From NCBI GenBank assembly GCA_001314865.1, contig LJZR01000017.1, forward strand, positions 51,299 through 115,298: a DNA stretch of 64,000 nucleotides, written 5' to 3'. The notes under the pieces were generated by a model. It ran no database searches. It worked only from the letters and a program-made list of their open reading frames with translations, and was not told the DNA's origin. Source of the stretch: Phormidesmis priestleyi Ana (lineage in GTDB: Bacteria; Cyanobacteriota; Cyanobacteriia; Phormidesmidales; Phormidesmidaceae). Numbering within the stretch: position 1 is the first letter of the stretch; each line of letters begins with the position of its first letter. This document shows positions 35,264 through 43,918 of the stretch, piece by piece. Made by a program: the position numbers and the translations under genes.

Positions 35264-36462
35264 CAGCTGCCCGTGCTGCCTTTAACGCCGTCTATAAGCC
35301 AGTCCATTTTTTCAAGGGCAATATTTTGCTGGTCGTATTCTTTGCCAGCAGGCAGAATTTCATTGCCATTGTTGTCTTTGAGTTCACCGTTGTAAATCAC
35401 CAGACTTTTGTCAAGGAATTTGGCGCGGGCGGCTTCGGCATCAGCCTGGGCAGCTTCGCTGACGGCAGGGCCGTAGGGAGAAAGTTTGCAGAAATTGTCC
35501 GCCAGGCCCCCTCTCAAGACATGCTCAATATCGCCAGCCATGAGGGTTTTTCCTTCGACAAACTGTTGGCCAAGGAAGGTATAAATGCTCTCCCAATCCC
35601 ATTCAGCGCCAGTGAGGTAGCCTTTGGGCGCAAGCGACGACTGATCGGCATGGTAACCAGAGGAGAAAATGCCGCGCTTTTCGGCAGTTTCAATCACCAC
35701 TTTGGGGCTATCTACATGGCAGGTAACCACGTCTATTCCCTGATCGGCCAAACTGTTCGTGGCTTCAGCTTCTTTAACGGGCTCGGCCCAGTCGCCTGTA
35801 AAAATAACCTGGGTAGTGGCATCGGGGTTAATGGTTTTAGCGCCCAGGGTAAAGCTGTTGATATTGCGCAACACCTGCGGAATGGGTTTGGCGGCCACAA
35901 AACCAAGCTGACCGGTTTTAGAGGTATGGGCAGCCACAATGCCCGCAACGTACTGGGCTTCGTCAATATAGCCAAAGTAGCTACCTACGTTAGTAGGGGT
36001 AACGCCTTCTTGGTACAAACCGCCCGCATGGAAAAACTGAACTTCAGGAAATTCGGTCGCCAGTTCAAGAATGTAGGGGTCGAAGTAGCCAAAAGAAGTG
36101 GGGAATAAAACAGTTGCGCCATCAATTTCGATCATACTGCGCATGGTTTCGAGCACAGCTGAGGTTTCTGGGACGCTAGCTTCTTCGATAATTTTAATAC
36201 CCGGAACGCTGGCCATTGCCTGTGCGCCTTGGGCATGCGCTTGATTGTAGCCAAAGTCGTCTTTGGGGCCTACGTAAATAAAGCCCACTACGACATCGCC
36301 TGCCGCGCCCGTTGCTTCACCAGCGGGACTATCACCTGTATCAGTAGCCGTACAGCCGCTTAACTTAGTGGCTGCGCCAAAGGCAGCGGTCGCCAGCAGG
36401 CCGCGTAAGGCTTGCCTTCTAGAAAGACCAACAGAAAAAGGAAAAGGCGGACGATTGGGCAT
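35263..36462 (-). CDS. BMP family substrate-binding lipoprotein (purine nucleoside type)
   Basis: A 399-residue BmpA/PnrA-type binding protein. The leader SRRQALRGLLATAAFGAA has a twin arginine and ends in the lipobox LSGC (Cys37), so it looks like a Tat-exported lipoprotein. FIYVGPKDDFGYNQAHAQGA, FFHAGGLY and GEWDWE-type GAEWDWESIYTF fit the family. BMP proteins bind nucleosides such as guanosine or inosine. First gene of the operon BMP-permease-permease-AtzF-like; no ATPase gene is found nearby. Confidence 0.9.
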   Translation of the reverse strand: MPNRPPFPFSVGLSRRQALRGLLATAAFGAATKLSGCTATDTGDSPAGEATGAAGDVVVGFIYVGPKDDFGYNQAHAQGAQAMASVPGIKIIEEASVPETSAVLETMRSMIEIDGATVLFPTSFGYFDPYILELATEFPEVQFFHAGGLYQEGVTPTNVGSYFGYIDEAQYVAGIVAAHTSKTGQLGFVAAKPIPQVLRNINSFTLGAKTINPDATTQVIFTGDWAEPVKEAEATNSLADQGIDVVTCHVDSPKVVIETAEKRGIFSSGYHADQSSLAPKGYLTGAEWDWESIYTFLGQQFVEGKTLMAGDIEHVLRGGLADNFCKLSPYGPAVSEAAQADAEAARAKFLDKSLVIYNGELKDNNGNEILPAGKEYDQQNIALEKMDWLIDGVKGSTGS

Positions 36463-37003
36463 GGCGTGCTTACTTTGAACAGTACATTCTACAGAATCAA
36501 TAAAAGCGGACTTTGTTTTTGTATCCTATAGATCATTTTCAGCATAATCACGCAAGTTTTTCTGACTAAGGGGTGAGGGCACTGGCCTCTCAAACAAATC
36601 TGCAACTAAATTTGTTCAGTTTTTTTTCAGATTTGTGTGGTAGGCAAGCTGAAGACAGCCGTTGAAAAAAGCGTTTAAGAAAACCGCCAACAGTAGACCT
36701 GAAAGGGATCACAAGGATAAATTAAACAATCAACAGATCTAAAATTATAAAGATCTAGAATCTGGGATCATCATAGATACATAAAACGCTTTGACGCTGG
36801 CTAGCGGATGCCCTGGCGTTGGTGCTGCTACTGCTAGAAACTGCTGTCAAAACTGGAAGGTTTGAATCTCTTGAATCTCTTGAATCTCTGGAGTCTCTGG
36901 AGTCTCTGGAGTCTCTGGAGTCTCTGGAGTCTCTGAAGTCTCTGTAGTATTGAGCATCATCTGTCGGACAGACACAATCGATTAGTCTCATTGATGCCGA
37001 TCT
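36463..37003. other. 541-bp gap with a 9-bp tandem repeat
   Basis: Contains the promoter region of the ABC operon and the array at 36861-36945. A 78-codon minus-strand frame (36755-36991) starting 12 bases after the pentapeptide gene reads through the array as RDS repeats; nothing else supports it as a gene. Confidence 0.55.
36861..36945. repeat. 9-bp tandem repeat, about nine units
   Basis: Units of GAGTCTCTG changing to GAATCTCTT at one end. On the minus strand they read RDS repeats, on the plus strand ESL-like ones. Confidence 0.93.
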
Positions 37004-37924
37004 TTATACGTTCAAGGCACCGTTTTTTTTCAGCTGCCTTTTCTGTTCTTCCGAAAGACCAATCGCGTCGGTAAACAGTGCGCCACGCACGTTACAGTCG
37101 TCAAAGCAAGCGCCTTCTAGCTGAGTATTTGCAAGGCAAGCTTCTCGCAAATTGCTGGCACTAAAGTTGGCACCCTCTACATTTGCACCCGTTAGATTTG
37201 CATTAAAAAAAGACACGCCGTGACAGTCAGCCCCTTTCAACACAGCTTCAACAAAAGTCGCCCAGTCAAACTGTGCATTTTTTAAAACTGAGTCTGTTAA
37301 ATTGGCTCTCTTAAAGTCGGCATTGAGTCCGCTCGCCTTTAGCAGGGTTGCTCCCGACAAATTTACCTCACCTAGCACGGCTCGTTCCAAATTAGCCGCT
37401 GTAAAGTCAGCACCTGAGAGATTTGCCTGCTCCCAGTGCGATCGGGCTAAATTTGCCATTTCAAAGCAAGCCTTGGTCAACTTTGCTCGGTTAAACATGG
37501 TCCCGACACAGCTCGCATCTTTAAGATTCAGCCTGACGCCACTGACTTCTCGCATATCGGCTTCGTCTAACACCATTTGTTCGCCGTTGGCGCTGGTTAA
37601 AAACGCACCGTATAGCTTGGCGCCTTTGGCGTGCGATCGCCCCAGATTTGCGTCTTCTAAATGGGCGTGGGTTAAAACTGCATTTTCTAACTGCGATCGC
37701 TGCAAATCAGCCCCTTGAAAGTCAGCCATAATCAGGGTGGCCCCCGAAAAATTTGTACCTTGACAAGAAGCCTGTGTAAAATTTGCCCGCCGCAGGCAAG
37801 CCTCAATAAAATCGCCTTCATCAACCGATTGCCCAGATAAATCGATCCCGCTCAGCTCTGCCTGTCTTAGCGACTGGCTAGCTTGCAGCTGAGACAAAAC
37901 CTCTTGGGCCGTGAGTTGGGTCAT
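37004..37924 (-). CDS. Pentapeptide repeat protein
   Basis: A 306-residue protein of which about 40-285 is a right-handed quadrilateral beta-helix of A(N/D)LXX repeats (for example ADFQGADLQRSQLENAVL and NLSGADFTAANLERAVL). The first 35 residues are helical (LTAQEVLSQLQASQSL) and the end is basic. No membrane segment or enzyme domain. Such proteins are common in cyanobacteria; function is mostly unknown. Confidence 0.9.
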   Translation of the reverse strand: MTQLTAQEVLSQLQASQSLRQAELSGIDLSGQSVDEGDFIEACLRRANFTQASCQGTNFSGATLIMADFQGADLQRSQLENAVLTHAHLEDANLGRSHAKGAKLYGAFLTSANGEQMVLDEADMREVSGVRLNLKDASCVGTMFNRAKLTKACFEMANLARSHWEQANLSGADFTAANLERAVLGEVNLSGATLLKASGLNADFKRANLTDSVLKNAQFDWATFVEAVLKGADCHGVSFFNANLTGANVEGANFSASNLREACLANTQLEGACFDDCNVRGALFTDAIGLSEEQKRQLKKNGALNV

Positions 37925-38316
37925 TGAGATATAGGCACTATATGTGCATTACGAAAAGTAACAGTATTGCCCAGCATTCTACAATGGCTGAGGTAATCAC
38001 AGTATTTATGGAACATGTATGGAACACAACAGTGTTTATGCACCAATACTGAAAAATATTGAAAAATATTGTTACTTAAAAATCATATCAGGCCATTACA
38101 ACGGCCTTCACGACTTTGCCTTCACGACTTTGAATTTGCGACTTTGAGTTTGCACTTGACTCATGCTTAGCAACCTAGACAAATTGCCCAAATACCAAGG
38201 CTAAAATGACGCTTTGTCTAAGTGTTATTAACTGGTACAACCGTATGGACAGGGCATTTTAAATCACGGTAGACTAACCAGTAACCATGCAGCACTTTTT
38301 TGTATGAGGTAAGTGA
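37925..38316. other. 392-bp intergenic region between divergent genes
   Basis: Shared upstream region of the pentapeptide gene and lepB. It carries a loose repeat of TTCACGACTTTG at 38107-38150. No operator is recognised. GAGGTAAGTG precedes the lepB ATG and is a good ribosome binding site. Confidence 0.5.
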
Positions 38317-38916
38317 ATGGCATTCAGGTCAATACAGTCCAAAAACGAAAAACCGATACCTACGACTAATCCTTGGGTAGAAGGACTGCAAACCATTGGA
38401 TTGAGTATTGTGCTGGCGCTGGGCGTTCGCACATTTGTTGCAGAGGCTCGCTACATTCCCTCAGGCTCTATGCTGCCGACGTTAGAAGTGAATGATCGGC
38501 TAGTGATCGAAAAAATCAGCTATCTCTTTCGCCAGCCCAATCGGGGCGATATTATTGTGTTTCATCCGCCCGCTGCGGCAGGAGAGCAGTTTGCTAAAGA
38601 GGCGTTTATTAAACGGGTAGTTGGCCTGCCGGGAGAGACCATTGAAGTAAAAAACAACCAGGTCTATATCAACGGTTCGCCGCTCACAGAAAGCTACATA
38701 GAAGCGCCACCAAACTATAGTTTGGCCGTTCAAACGGTTCCTGATGGCGCCTATTTAGTGTTTGGAGATAATCGAAATAACAGCGAAGATGGGCATGTTT
38801 GGGGGTTTTTGCCGGGCGATCGCATCATTGGCCGCGCTACTTTTCGGTTTTGGCCGCTTGATCGCTTAGCTTACCTTGCAGATCCGATCTATTCTCCAGA
38901 GTCAAGTAGGGAGTAG
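38317..38916 (+). CDS. lepB: Signal peptidase I
   Basis: A 199-residue membrane protease that removes signal peptides outside the membrane. One N-terminal helix (LQTIGLSIVLALGVRTFV), then the catalytic boxes: PSGSMLPTL with Ser51, RGDIIVFHPP, KRVVGLPGE with Lys99, and GDNRNNSEDGHVWGF. Length and boxes are standard for the cyanobacterial enzyme. The gene ends in SSRE, and its TAG stop lies in a 7-bp tandem array. Confidence 0.95.
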   Translation: MAFRSIQSKNEKPIPTTNPWVEGLQTIGLSIVLALGVRTFVAEARYIPSGSMLPTLEVNDRLVIEKISYLFRQPNRGDIIVFHPPAAAGEQFAKEAFIKRVVGLPGETIEVKNNQVYINGSPLTESYIEAPPNYSLAVQTVPDGAYLVFGDNRNNSEDGHVWGFLPGDRIIGRATFRFWPLDRLAYLADPIYSPESSRE

Positions 38917-38937
38917 GGAGTAGGGAGTAGGGAGTAC
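38905..38937. repeat. 7-bp tandem repeat across the lepB stop codon
   Basis: More than four units of AGTAGGG. The TAG of lepB (38914-38916) is formed by the repeat itself. Confidence 0.93.
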
Positions 38938-39057
38938 AGCTAAGGAAAAAGAGAGGATCAATGCCAATTCAGAGAAACCTGATTAAATAGCCGAAATGAG
39001 ATAGGTACAAGTGCTAAATTCTGAGTCAAACAACTGTTGAAATAGCATAGTGTCTTC

Positions 39058-39150
39058 TAGATTTGATCAATTGAGAATTTCATAATTGAGAATTTTTAGA
39101 TCAAATCTAAATTGATCAATTTAGATTTGATCAATTTAGATTTGATCGAT
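39058..39150. repeat. AT-rich direct and inverted repeats
   Basis: TTTAGATTTGATCAATT occurs several times in both orientations, together with AATTGAGAATTT pairs. It lies between the ends of convergent genes and can fold into hairpins, so it may terminate transcription from both sides. Confidence 0.75.
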
Positions 39151-39155
39151 ACATA

Positions 39156-39581
39156 TCATTGCTTATTAAAGCGATTGAAAACAATCATGCCCGTTGCCAT
39201 TGCCATTAAAAACAGCACAGGATTCCAGCTACCAATCGCTAAAGCGCTAATCCCAGGGCCTGGGCAATAGCCTGAAACGCCCCAACCAATACCAAAAATT
39301 GCAGCGCCAGCCACGAGCCGGCTGTCAATATCTTGACGGGTTGGTACATAAAACTTTTCAGCAAAAATCGGTCTGAGACGACTAAAAACGAACCGGAAGG
39401 CGATCGCGGTAACCGTTACCGCACTCAGCAGTACAAATAGCAAAGTAGGGTCCCAGGTTCCAGCGAGATCTAAAAATCCCAGCACTCGCTGCCGGTCAAT
39501 CATTTGCGATAATCCCAGACCCAACCCAAAAATAATGCCTGAAAAAAGCGCGATTCCATTCTTTTTCCCATTCTTTTCCAT
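39156..39581 (-). CDS. YedE/YeeE-type sulfur transport half-protein (C-terminal half)
   Basis: About 140 residues with four membrane helices: IALFSGIIFGLGLGLSQMI and FGIGWGVSGYCPGPGISALA, the second conserved Cys motif of the YeeE/YedE (DUF395) family, which imports thiosulfate-like sulfur. The full-length bacterial protein is encoded here by two small genes, as in other PmpAB-type pairs. The ATG at 39581 is preferred; an in-frame TTG lies three codons upstream. Confidence 0.87.
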   Translation of the reverse strand: MEKNGKKNGIALFSGIIFGLGLGLSQMIDRQRVLGFLDLAGTWDPTLLFVLLSAVTVTAIAFRFVFSRLRPIFAEKFYVPTRQDIDSRLVAGAAIFGIGWGVSGYCPGPGISALAIGSWNPVLFLMAMATGMIVFNRFNKQ

Positions 39582-39599
39582 AATACTCAATATGCTCAG

Positions 39600-40025
39600 T
39601 TAGCCCAGTAGCAATACATGACGGGTCACAAACACAGTAATGAACCCGGTTGTCAAAAAAGTCAGCACTGCCACCAAAGATCGCACCGAGAGCCGGCCCA
39701 ACCCGCAAACGCCATGCCCGCTTGTACAGCCATTTCCTAGTCGAGTACCTACTCCCACTAACAAACCGCCGATAATCATGGGCCAGGGCGAAAACTCATC
39801 AGTCGGGGTCGGCTGAGATGCGATCGCTCTTTCATATAGCCATCCACCTATCAGCAGGCCAGCAATAAACAACCAGCGCCAATTTCGATCAGCCTTGAAT
39901 TCAATGGCTCCGTTGACAATGCCGCTAATGCCCGCAATTTGGCCGTTGAATAGCAGTAGCAAGGTTGCGCTCAACCCAATCAGAGAACCGCCTATCAGTG
40001 CTGTCACAGGCTCAAAAGCCACCAT
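39600..40025 (-). CDS. YedE/YeeE-type sulfur transport half-protein (N-terminal half)
   Basis: About 141 residues with four membrane helices and GVGTRLGNGCTSGHGVCGLG, the first Cys motif of the family. The ATG at 40025 is chosen because AGGAAG lies seven bases before it; an ATG seven codons upstream has no such site. The partner gene follows after 18 bases, so the two should be made together and form one channel. Confidence 0.88.
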   Translation of the reverse strand: MVAFEPVTALIGGSLIGLSATLLLLFNGQIAGISGIVNGAIEFKADRNWRWLFIAGLLIGGWLYERAIASQPTPTDEFSPWPMIIGGLLVGVGTRLGNGCTSGHGVCGLGRLSVRSLVAVLTFLTTGFITVFVTRHVLLLG

Positions 40026-40068
40026 TTTACACTTCCTATAATTCATACATTGTATAACTATATAGTAG

Positions 40069-40245
40069 TTTTTTTTCCTACCTTTGGCACAGCTATTTAC
40101 AACGGCGTCTTTTCGCTATTGGGATGAAGTTATCGCAACCAACGGGGAAAATAGTACCTATCATGCAGGGATCTATTTGGGTGATGGGTTGCATGAGGGG
40201 GCGATCGCATCCGCTAAGCGAGTTGCTCAGCTCATTGGAGACTAA
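40069..40245 (+). pseudogene. C-terminal remnant of an FAD-dependent oxidoreductase
   Basis: An open stretch after a TAG reads FRYWDEVI, then YHAGIYLGDGLHEGAIASA and KRVAQLIGD before a stop. This is the usual end of FAD-binding amine-oxidase-like proteins (G.YLG.G.HE.A..S...A..L), where the glycine-rich part contacts FAD. No start codon or upstream part exists, since the region before belongs to the YedE gene leader. It is the stump of a lost gene. Confidence 0.6.
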
Positions 40246-40257
40246 ACCTTTAATCCT

Positions 40258-40749
40258 TTAGTCTGTAGAATCTGAGCTGTAGAAGCGACGGTGTAAGTCT
40301 TTCACCTGTTCGGCTAAATCGGGAACAGGCCCTTCTACCACTAGGCCAGGAACAATGTCCTGAATTGGCAAGCCTCGAACAGGTGAGGCCGGAGCCCCAA
40401 ACTCAGCGAGCCAACCGGCCAATTGCGCTGAAGAACTCACATATACAATGCGGCCTAGCCCAACCCAGCCATGCGCGGCAGAACACATTGGGCAGTGTTC
40501 TCCTGATGTAAAAACGGTCGCCGCCGTACGCTCTTGGGGGGTCATATTTTCTGCAGCCCAGCGGGCCAGCGCGAACTCCGGATGGCGAGTGTGGTCGCCA
40601 GAGCCCACCCGATTGCGATCCTCAGCCAAAACAGTGCCGTCAGCCGCAACCAGTACCGATCCAAAAGCCTCATCACCGGCTTCTAAAGCCTCGGTTGCCA
40701 GTTCTACGCAGCGGCGCAGGGATTGTTGTTCAGCATCACTTAAATTCAT
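40258..40749 (-). CDS. Nucleoside/guanine deaminase family protein
   Basis: A 163-residue zinc-dependent deaminase of the cytidine/guanine deaminase superfamily. Zinc ligands and the proton shuttle are His56-Pro-Glu58 and Cys86/Cys89 in GEHCPMC. The typical motif is H-A-E; here it is H-P-E. Family members deaminate guanine, cytosine, tRNA adenosine or similar; the substrate is open. It stands alone 18 bases after the cytochrome gene stop, same strand, possibly co-transcribed. Confidence 0.87.
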   Translation of the reverse strand: MNLSDAEQQSLRRCVELATEALEAGDEAFGSVLVAADGTVLAEDRNRVGSGDHTRHPEFALARWAAENMTPQERTAATVFTSGEHCPMCSAAHGWVGLGRIVYVSSSAQLAGWLAEFGAPASPVRGLPIQDIVPGLVVEGPVPDLAEQVKDLHRRFYSSDSTD

Positions 40750-40767
40750 TATTCTCTGATAATCTCC

Positions 40768-41490
40768 TTATAAAAAACTGGGAACATATTCAAGTAATGG
40801 AATAATCCAAGCGGCAATCAGACTCACCAACACAAAGACTTCTAAAGCCATCAGTCCAGAATTTGAATATTGCCAAAGCACTTGTTTATTGCGGGGAAAG
40901 TTTGCAAGCCAGGTGGTGGTTTGGGGATACCACAAAGAAGGGTGATCCTGCTTGCGAAACCGCCAATTGAACATGGAGAGCAATAGCGCTGTGCCGCCCA
41001 CTCTGGCGTTTATTAATACATGTAGGGCAATACATACAACAACAACAATCCAGCTGATCAGATGAGCATAGTACCACTGATGATATAGCTCGCCTTTGGG
41101 TAGCCAGGTTTCGTCCATCATTTTGCCGCTAAAGAGCGCAAATGTGACCGCAAAAATAGACAGGGTGTTGGCTATTCGGTTCAGGCTGTACCACCCGATA
41201 GGCTTGTCCATCTGAGCCAGTTTTGCGAAAGAATCGGGTTGAATGAGCCGCCGCTGACCTTTCCGAACGGCATAAATCACCAACACCGGAAAAATCAGTA
41301 GGGTATAGAGCCCAAAGGTTCCATGTAGTCCTTCTATCGCTGAATACTCGGGTAGCGGGATACGGCCCCAGCGACCATCGTAAGTGTCGTATGTCCAAAA
41401 GGCTGTTAGAACAGCCGCTAGTAGGCACAACCCGGTTAACCCATGGAGAACACGGAGGAGAAGCGGCTGATAAGGTTGAGTGGATTTCAT
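40768..41490 (-). CDS. Cytochrome b561-like membrane protein
   Basis: A 240-residue four-helix protein with His in helices I (LRVLHGLTGLCLL), II (EGLHGTFGLYTLL) and the third pair (YYAHLISWIVVVVCIALHVL), the spacing of haem b-binding bacterial cytochrome b561/Ni-hydrogenase b-type subunits. The C-terminal part has YPQTTTWLANFPRNKQVLW and a final helix. It probably passes electrons in the membrane; partners are unknown. Confidence 0.82.
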   Translation of the reverse strand: MKSTQPYQPLLLRVLHGLTGLCLLAAVLTAFWTYDTYDGRWGRIPLPEYSAIEGLHGTFGLYTLLIFPVLVIYAVRKGQRRLIQPDSFAKLAQMDKPIGWYSLNRIANTLSIFAVTFALFSGKMMDETWLPKGELYHQWYYAHLISWIVVVVCIALHVLINARVGGTALLLSMFNWRFRKQDHPSLWYPQTTTWLANFPRNKQVLWQYSNSGLMALEVFVLVSLIAAWIIPLLEYVPSFL

Positions 41491-41605
41491 CGGTTTTCTG
41501 GCAATGCTACATACATTTTCAGGACTTGGTGATATTAGGTAGATCTTGAATAGATCTAGAGTGATATTGAATGATATCGGGCTAGCGCTGGGGGTTGAAT
41601 AGAGT

Positions 41606-43645
41606 TTACTGTACTACCGTCTTAACCCTCAAGATGCGTCCTGCATTGAGAATTGCTAGCAGCGCTACGCCGACATCGGCAAAGACTGCCGCCCACAATG
41701 AGGCAAGCCCAACGGCACCTAGCGCGATAAAAATCGCTTTGACGCCCATGGCCAAAATGATGTTTTGCCAGACTATGCCCAGGGTGCGATGAGCGAGCTG
41801 AATCGACTCAGCGACCTTCGCTGGCGAATCGGTCATAATGACGACATCGGCGGTTTCAATGGCTGCGTCTGATCCCATGCCGCCCATGGCGATGCCAACG
41901 TCAGCTCTCGCGATCACGGGTGAGTCGTTAATGCCATCGCCCACAAAGACAACTTTTTGTCTGGCTTTTTTAGTTTTAGCTGCCTGTGCTAAGAAGTCTT
42001 CTAGTGCATTGACTTTGTCTTCGGGAAGGAGTTCGGCGCGGTACTGGCCAAGCCCTAGCTGACGGGCAACGATATCGGCAACAGATTGGCGATCGCCTGT
42101 GAGCATGGCTGTTTTAATGCCTTGGGCATGGAGTGCCTGAATGGCGCTAGCGGCGTCTGGTTTAAGTTCGTCGGCGATCGCAATATATCCGGCATAGCAA
42201 CCATCTACGGCAATGTGGGCTACGGTGCCTTCTACATGGCAAGTATCGTGAGGAATCTGTTCTCGGTGCAGCAGTCGATCATTCCCAATTAGCACCCGGC
42301 GATTGTCTATTTGAGCGCAAATGCCCTGACCGGCAATCTCTTCGTAGTGGGTTACGGTAGACTCATCAACTGATTTTCCAGATTGTTGTCCAGATTGCTG
42401 TCCAGATTGCTGTCCAGATTGTTGCCCAGATTGTTGCCCAGATTTTTGATAGGCCTGCAAAATAGACTGCGCCACTGGATGGTTTGACTGTGATTCTATT
42501 TGAGCTGCTAAGGCGAGCAATTGGTGGGATTCAAATCCGCTGGCTGGCACAATTTTTGTGACCTGAAAATTGCCTTGGGTCAGCGTGCCGGTTTTATCAA
42601 AAACAACGGTGTCCACTTGGGTGAGCGCATCAAGAAAGGTCGAGCCTTTGACCAAAATACCGCGTTTGGCCGCGCCGCCAATGCCGCCAAAGTAGCCGAG
42701 CGGAATACTAATTACCAGCCCGCAAGGACAGGAGATAACCAGCAACACCAAAGCGCGATAGACCCACTCTGCACGGGTGGCCCCAGGGAGAAATAGGGGC
42801 GGTAAAAGCGCGATCGCCAATGAAAGAAACACCACCACAGGCGTGTAATAACGGGCAAAGCGAGTGATAAATTTTTCAGTGTCAGCCTTTTGGCTTCTGG
42901 CGTTTTCGACGAGCGCTAAAATTCTAGACATAGAAGATTCATTGAAAGGTTTGGTGACCCGAACCGTCAGCATCCCAGACTGATTGATCATGCCTGAAAG
43001 CACCGTTTCACCGATGCCAATGCTACGGGGGACTGATTCGCCCGTGAGTGCAGAGGTATCTAGCTGCGACTTGCCTGCGATGACTTCGCCATCGAGCGGG
43101 ACTTTTTCGCCGGGGCGCACTACGATGAGGTCGTTTATGCTGAGTGTTTCGGGCGAGACCGTGCGAATGCTGCCGTTTTCTTTGAGGTTGGCAGTATCTG
43201 GGCGCACTTCTAGCAGGGCTTTGATAGAGCTGCGCGATCGCCCCACCGAGTAGTCTTGAAACAGCTCGCCAACCTGAAAAAACAGCATGACCCCGACGGC
43301 TTCTGGCAGCTCATGAATGGCGATCGCCCCCAGGGTGGCAATGGTCATTAAAAAGTTTTCATCAAAAATACGGCCCCGTAAAATATTCCGGCCAGCAGTG
43401 GTTAACACATGATGACCGCTGATGAGGTAGGCCGGGATGAGTACGGCAAATTCTGCAATGGCAAAAGGCGTGTTGTGGAGCGGCTCGTTGAAGATAAGAC
43501 CCACGAGGAAAAGAACAGTGGCGATCGCAATCGGTATCAGCGCTGCTCGCAAGCTAAACTCGCCTGAGCTGTCGCCGTTATTAGGGCCACTATTGTAGCC
43601 ATGGTCATGGCCGCAACAGCCTTCGTGAGCATGAGCTTCTACCAT
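41606..43645 (-). CDS. ziaA: P1B-type heavy-metal ATPase, Zn/Cd/Pb exporter
   Basis: A 679-residue metal-exporting ATPase. The CPC motif is in VISCPCGLVISIPLGYFGG, the phosphorylation site in DKTGTLTQG, the hinge in GDGINDSPVIARADVG. The start is His/Cys-rich (MVEAHAHEGCCGHDHGYN) but has no HMA domain with CxxC, unlike Synechocystis ZiaA. In the nucleotide-binding domain a 12-bp array (42376-42445) adds five to six SGQQ repeats. The SmtB/ZiaR-like repressor gene lies upstream in the same direction, with a matching operator before this gene. Zinc is the most likely substrate. Confidence 0.9.
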   Translation of the reverse strand: MVEAHAHEGCCGHDHGYNSGPNNGDSSGEFSLRAALIPIAIATVLFLVGLIFNEPLHNTPFAIAEFAVLIPAYLISGHHVLTTAGRNILRGRIFDENFLMTIATLGAIAIHELPEAVGVMLFFQVGELFQDYSVGRSRSSIKALLEVRPDTANLKENGSIRTVSPETLSINDLIVVRPGEKVPLDGEVIAGKSQLDTSALTGESVPRSIGIGETVLSGMINQSGMLTVRVTKPFNESSMSRILALVENARSQKADTEKFITRFARYYTPVVVFLSLAIALLPPLFLPGATRAEWVYRALVLLVISCPCGLVISIPLGYFGGIGGAAKRGILVKGSTFLDALTQVDTVVFDKTGTLTQGNFQVTKIVPASGFESHQLLALAAQIESQSNHPVAQSILQAYQKSGQQSGQQSGQQSGQQSGQQSGKSVDESTVTHYEEIAGQGICAQIDNRRVLIGNDRLLHREQIPHDTCHVEGTVAHIAVDGCYAGYIAIADELKPDAASAIQALHAQGIKTAMLTGDRQSVADIVARQLGLGQYRAELLPEDKVNALEDFLAQAAKTKKARQKVVFVGDGINDSPVIARADVGIAMGGMGSDAAIETADVVIMTDSPAKVAESIQLAHRTLGIVWQNIILAMGVKAIFIALGAVGLASLWAAVFADVGVALLAILNAGRILRVKTVVQ
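42376..42445. repeat. 12-bp tandem repeat in the metal ATPase gene
   Basis: About six units of CCAGATTGTTGT (TGT or CTG variants) encode SGQQ repeats in a surface loop of the nucleotide-binding domain. Confidence 0.93.
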
Positions 43646-43707
43646 AGGGAGTATTTACCAGAAAAGATGGGTAGAGAAAAGGGAGTCTTTGGCCTTTTAA
43701 AAATGAA

Positions 43708-43729
43708 TATATGAAAGCTTGTTCATATA
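43708..43729. promoter_or_regulatory. SmtB/ZiaR-type operator upstream of the metal ATPase
   Basis: A perfect 8-bp inverted repeat TATATGAA-N6-TTCATATA. The core TGAA-N6-TTCA is the recognition pattern of SmtB/ArsR-type zinc repressors. It lies 63 bases upstream of the ATPase start, where repressor binding should block the promoter. Confidence 0.75.
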
Positions 43730-43753
43730 TTACATCAGGCAATTGAGTTTTTC

Positions 43754-43879
43754 TCTGTCTCTTCGCAGGTATCTTTTTGCAGGTATCTTTTCGCAGGTAT
43801 CTCTTCGCAGGTATCTCTTTGCAGGTATCTCTTTGCAGGTATCTCTTCGCAGGTATCTCTTCGCAGGTATCTCTTCGCA
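43754..43879. repeat. 15-bp tandem repeat, about eight units
   Basis: Units of TCTCTTCGCAGGTA with T/C and C/T variants between the repressor and ATPase genes. A minus-strand frame through it is not a gene. Confidence 0.92.
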
Positions 43880-43918
43880 GATGTTTTGGCTGAAATTTTC
43901 CGGGCAAAAACAGCGTAA

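Noticed and set aside
35326..36108. 260-codon open frame on the plus strand
   Set aside because: Antisense to the BMP binding-protein gene; no domain or ribosome binding site.
43605..43907. 100-codon minus-strand frame between ziaR and the ATPase gene
   Set aside because: It is created by the 15-bp array and overlaps the ATPase start; the region contains the operator and promoter.
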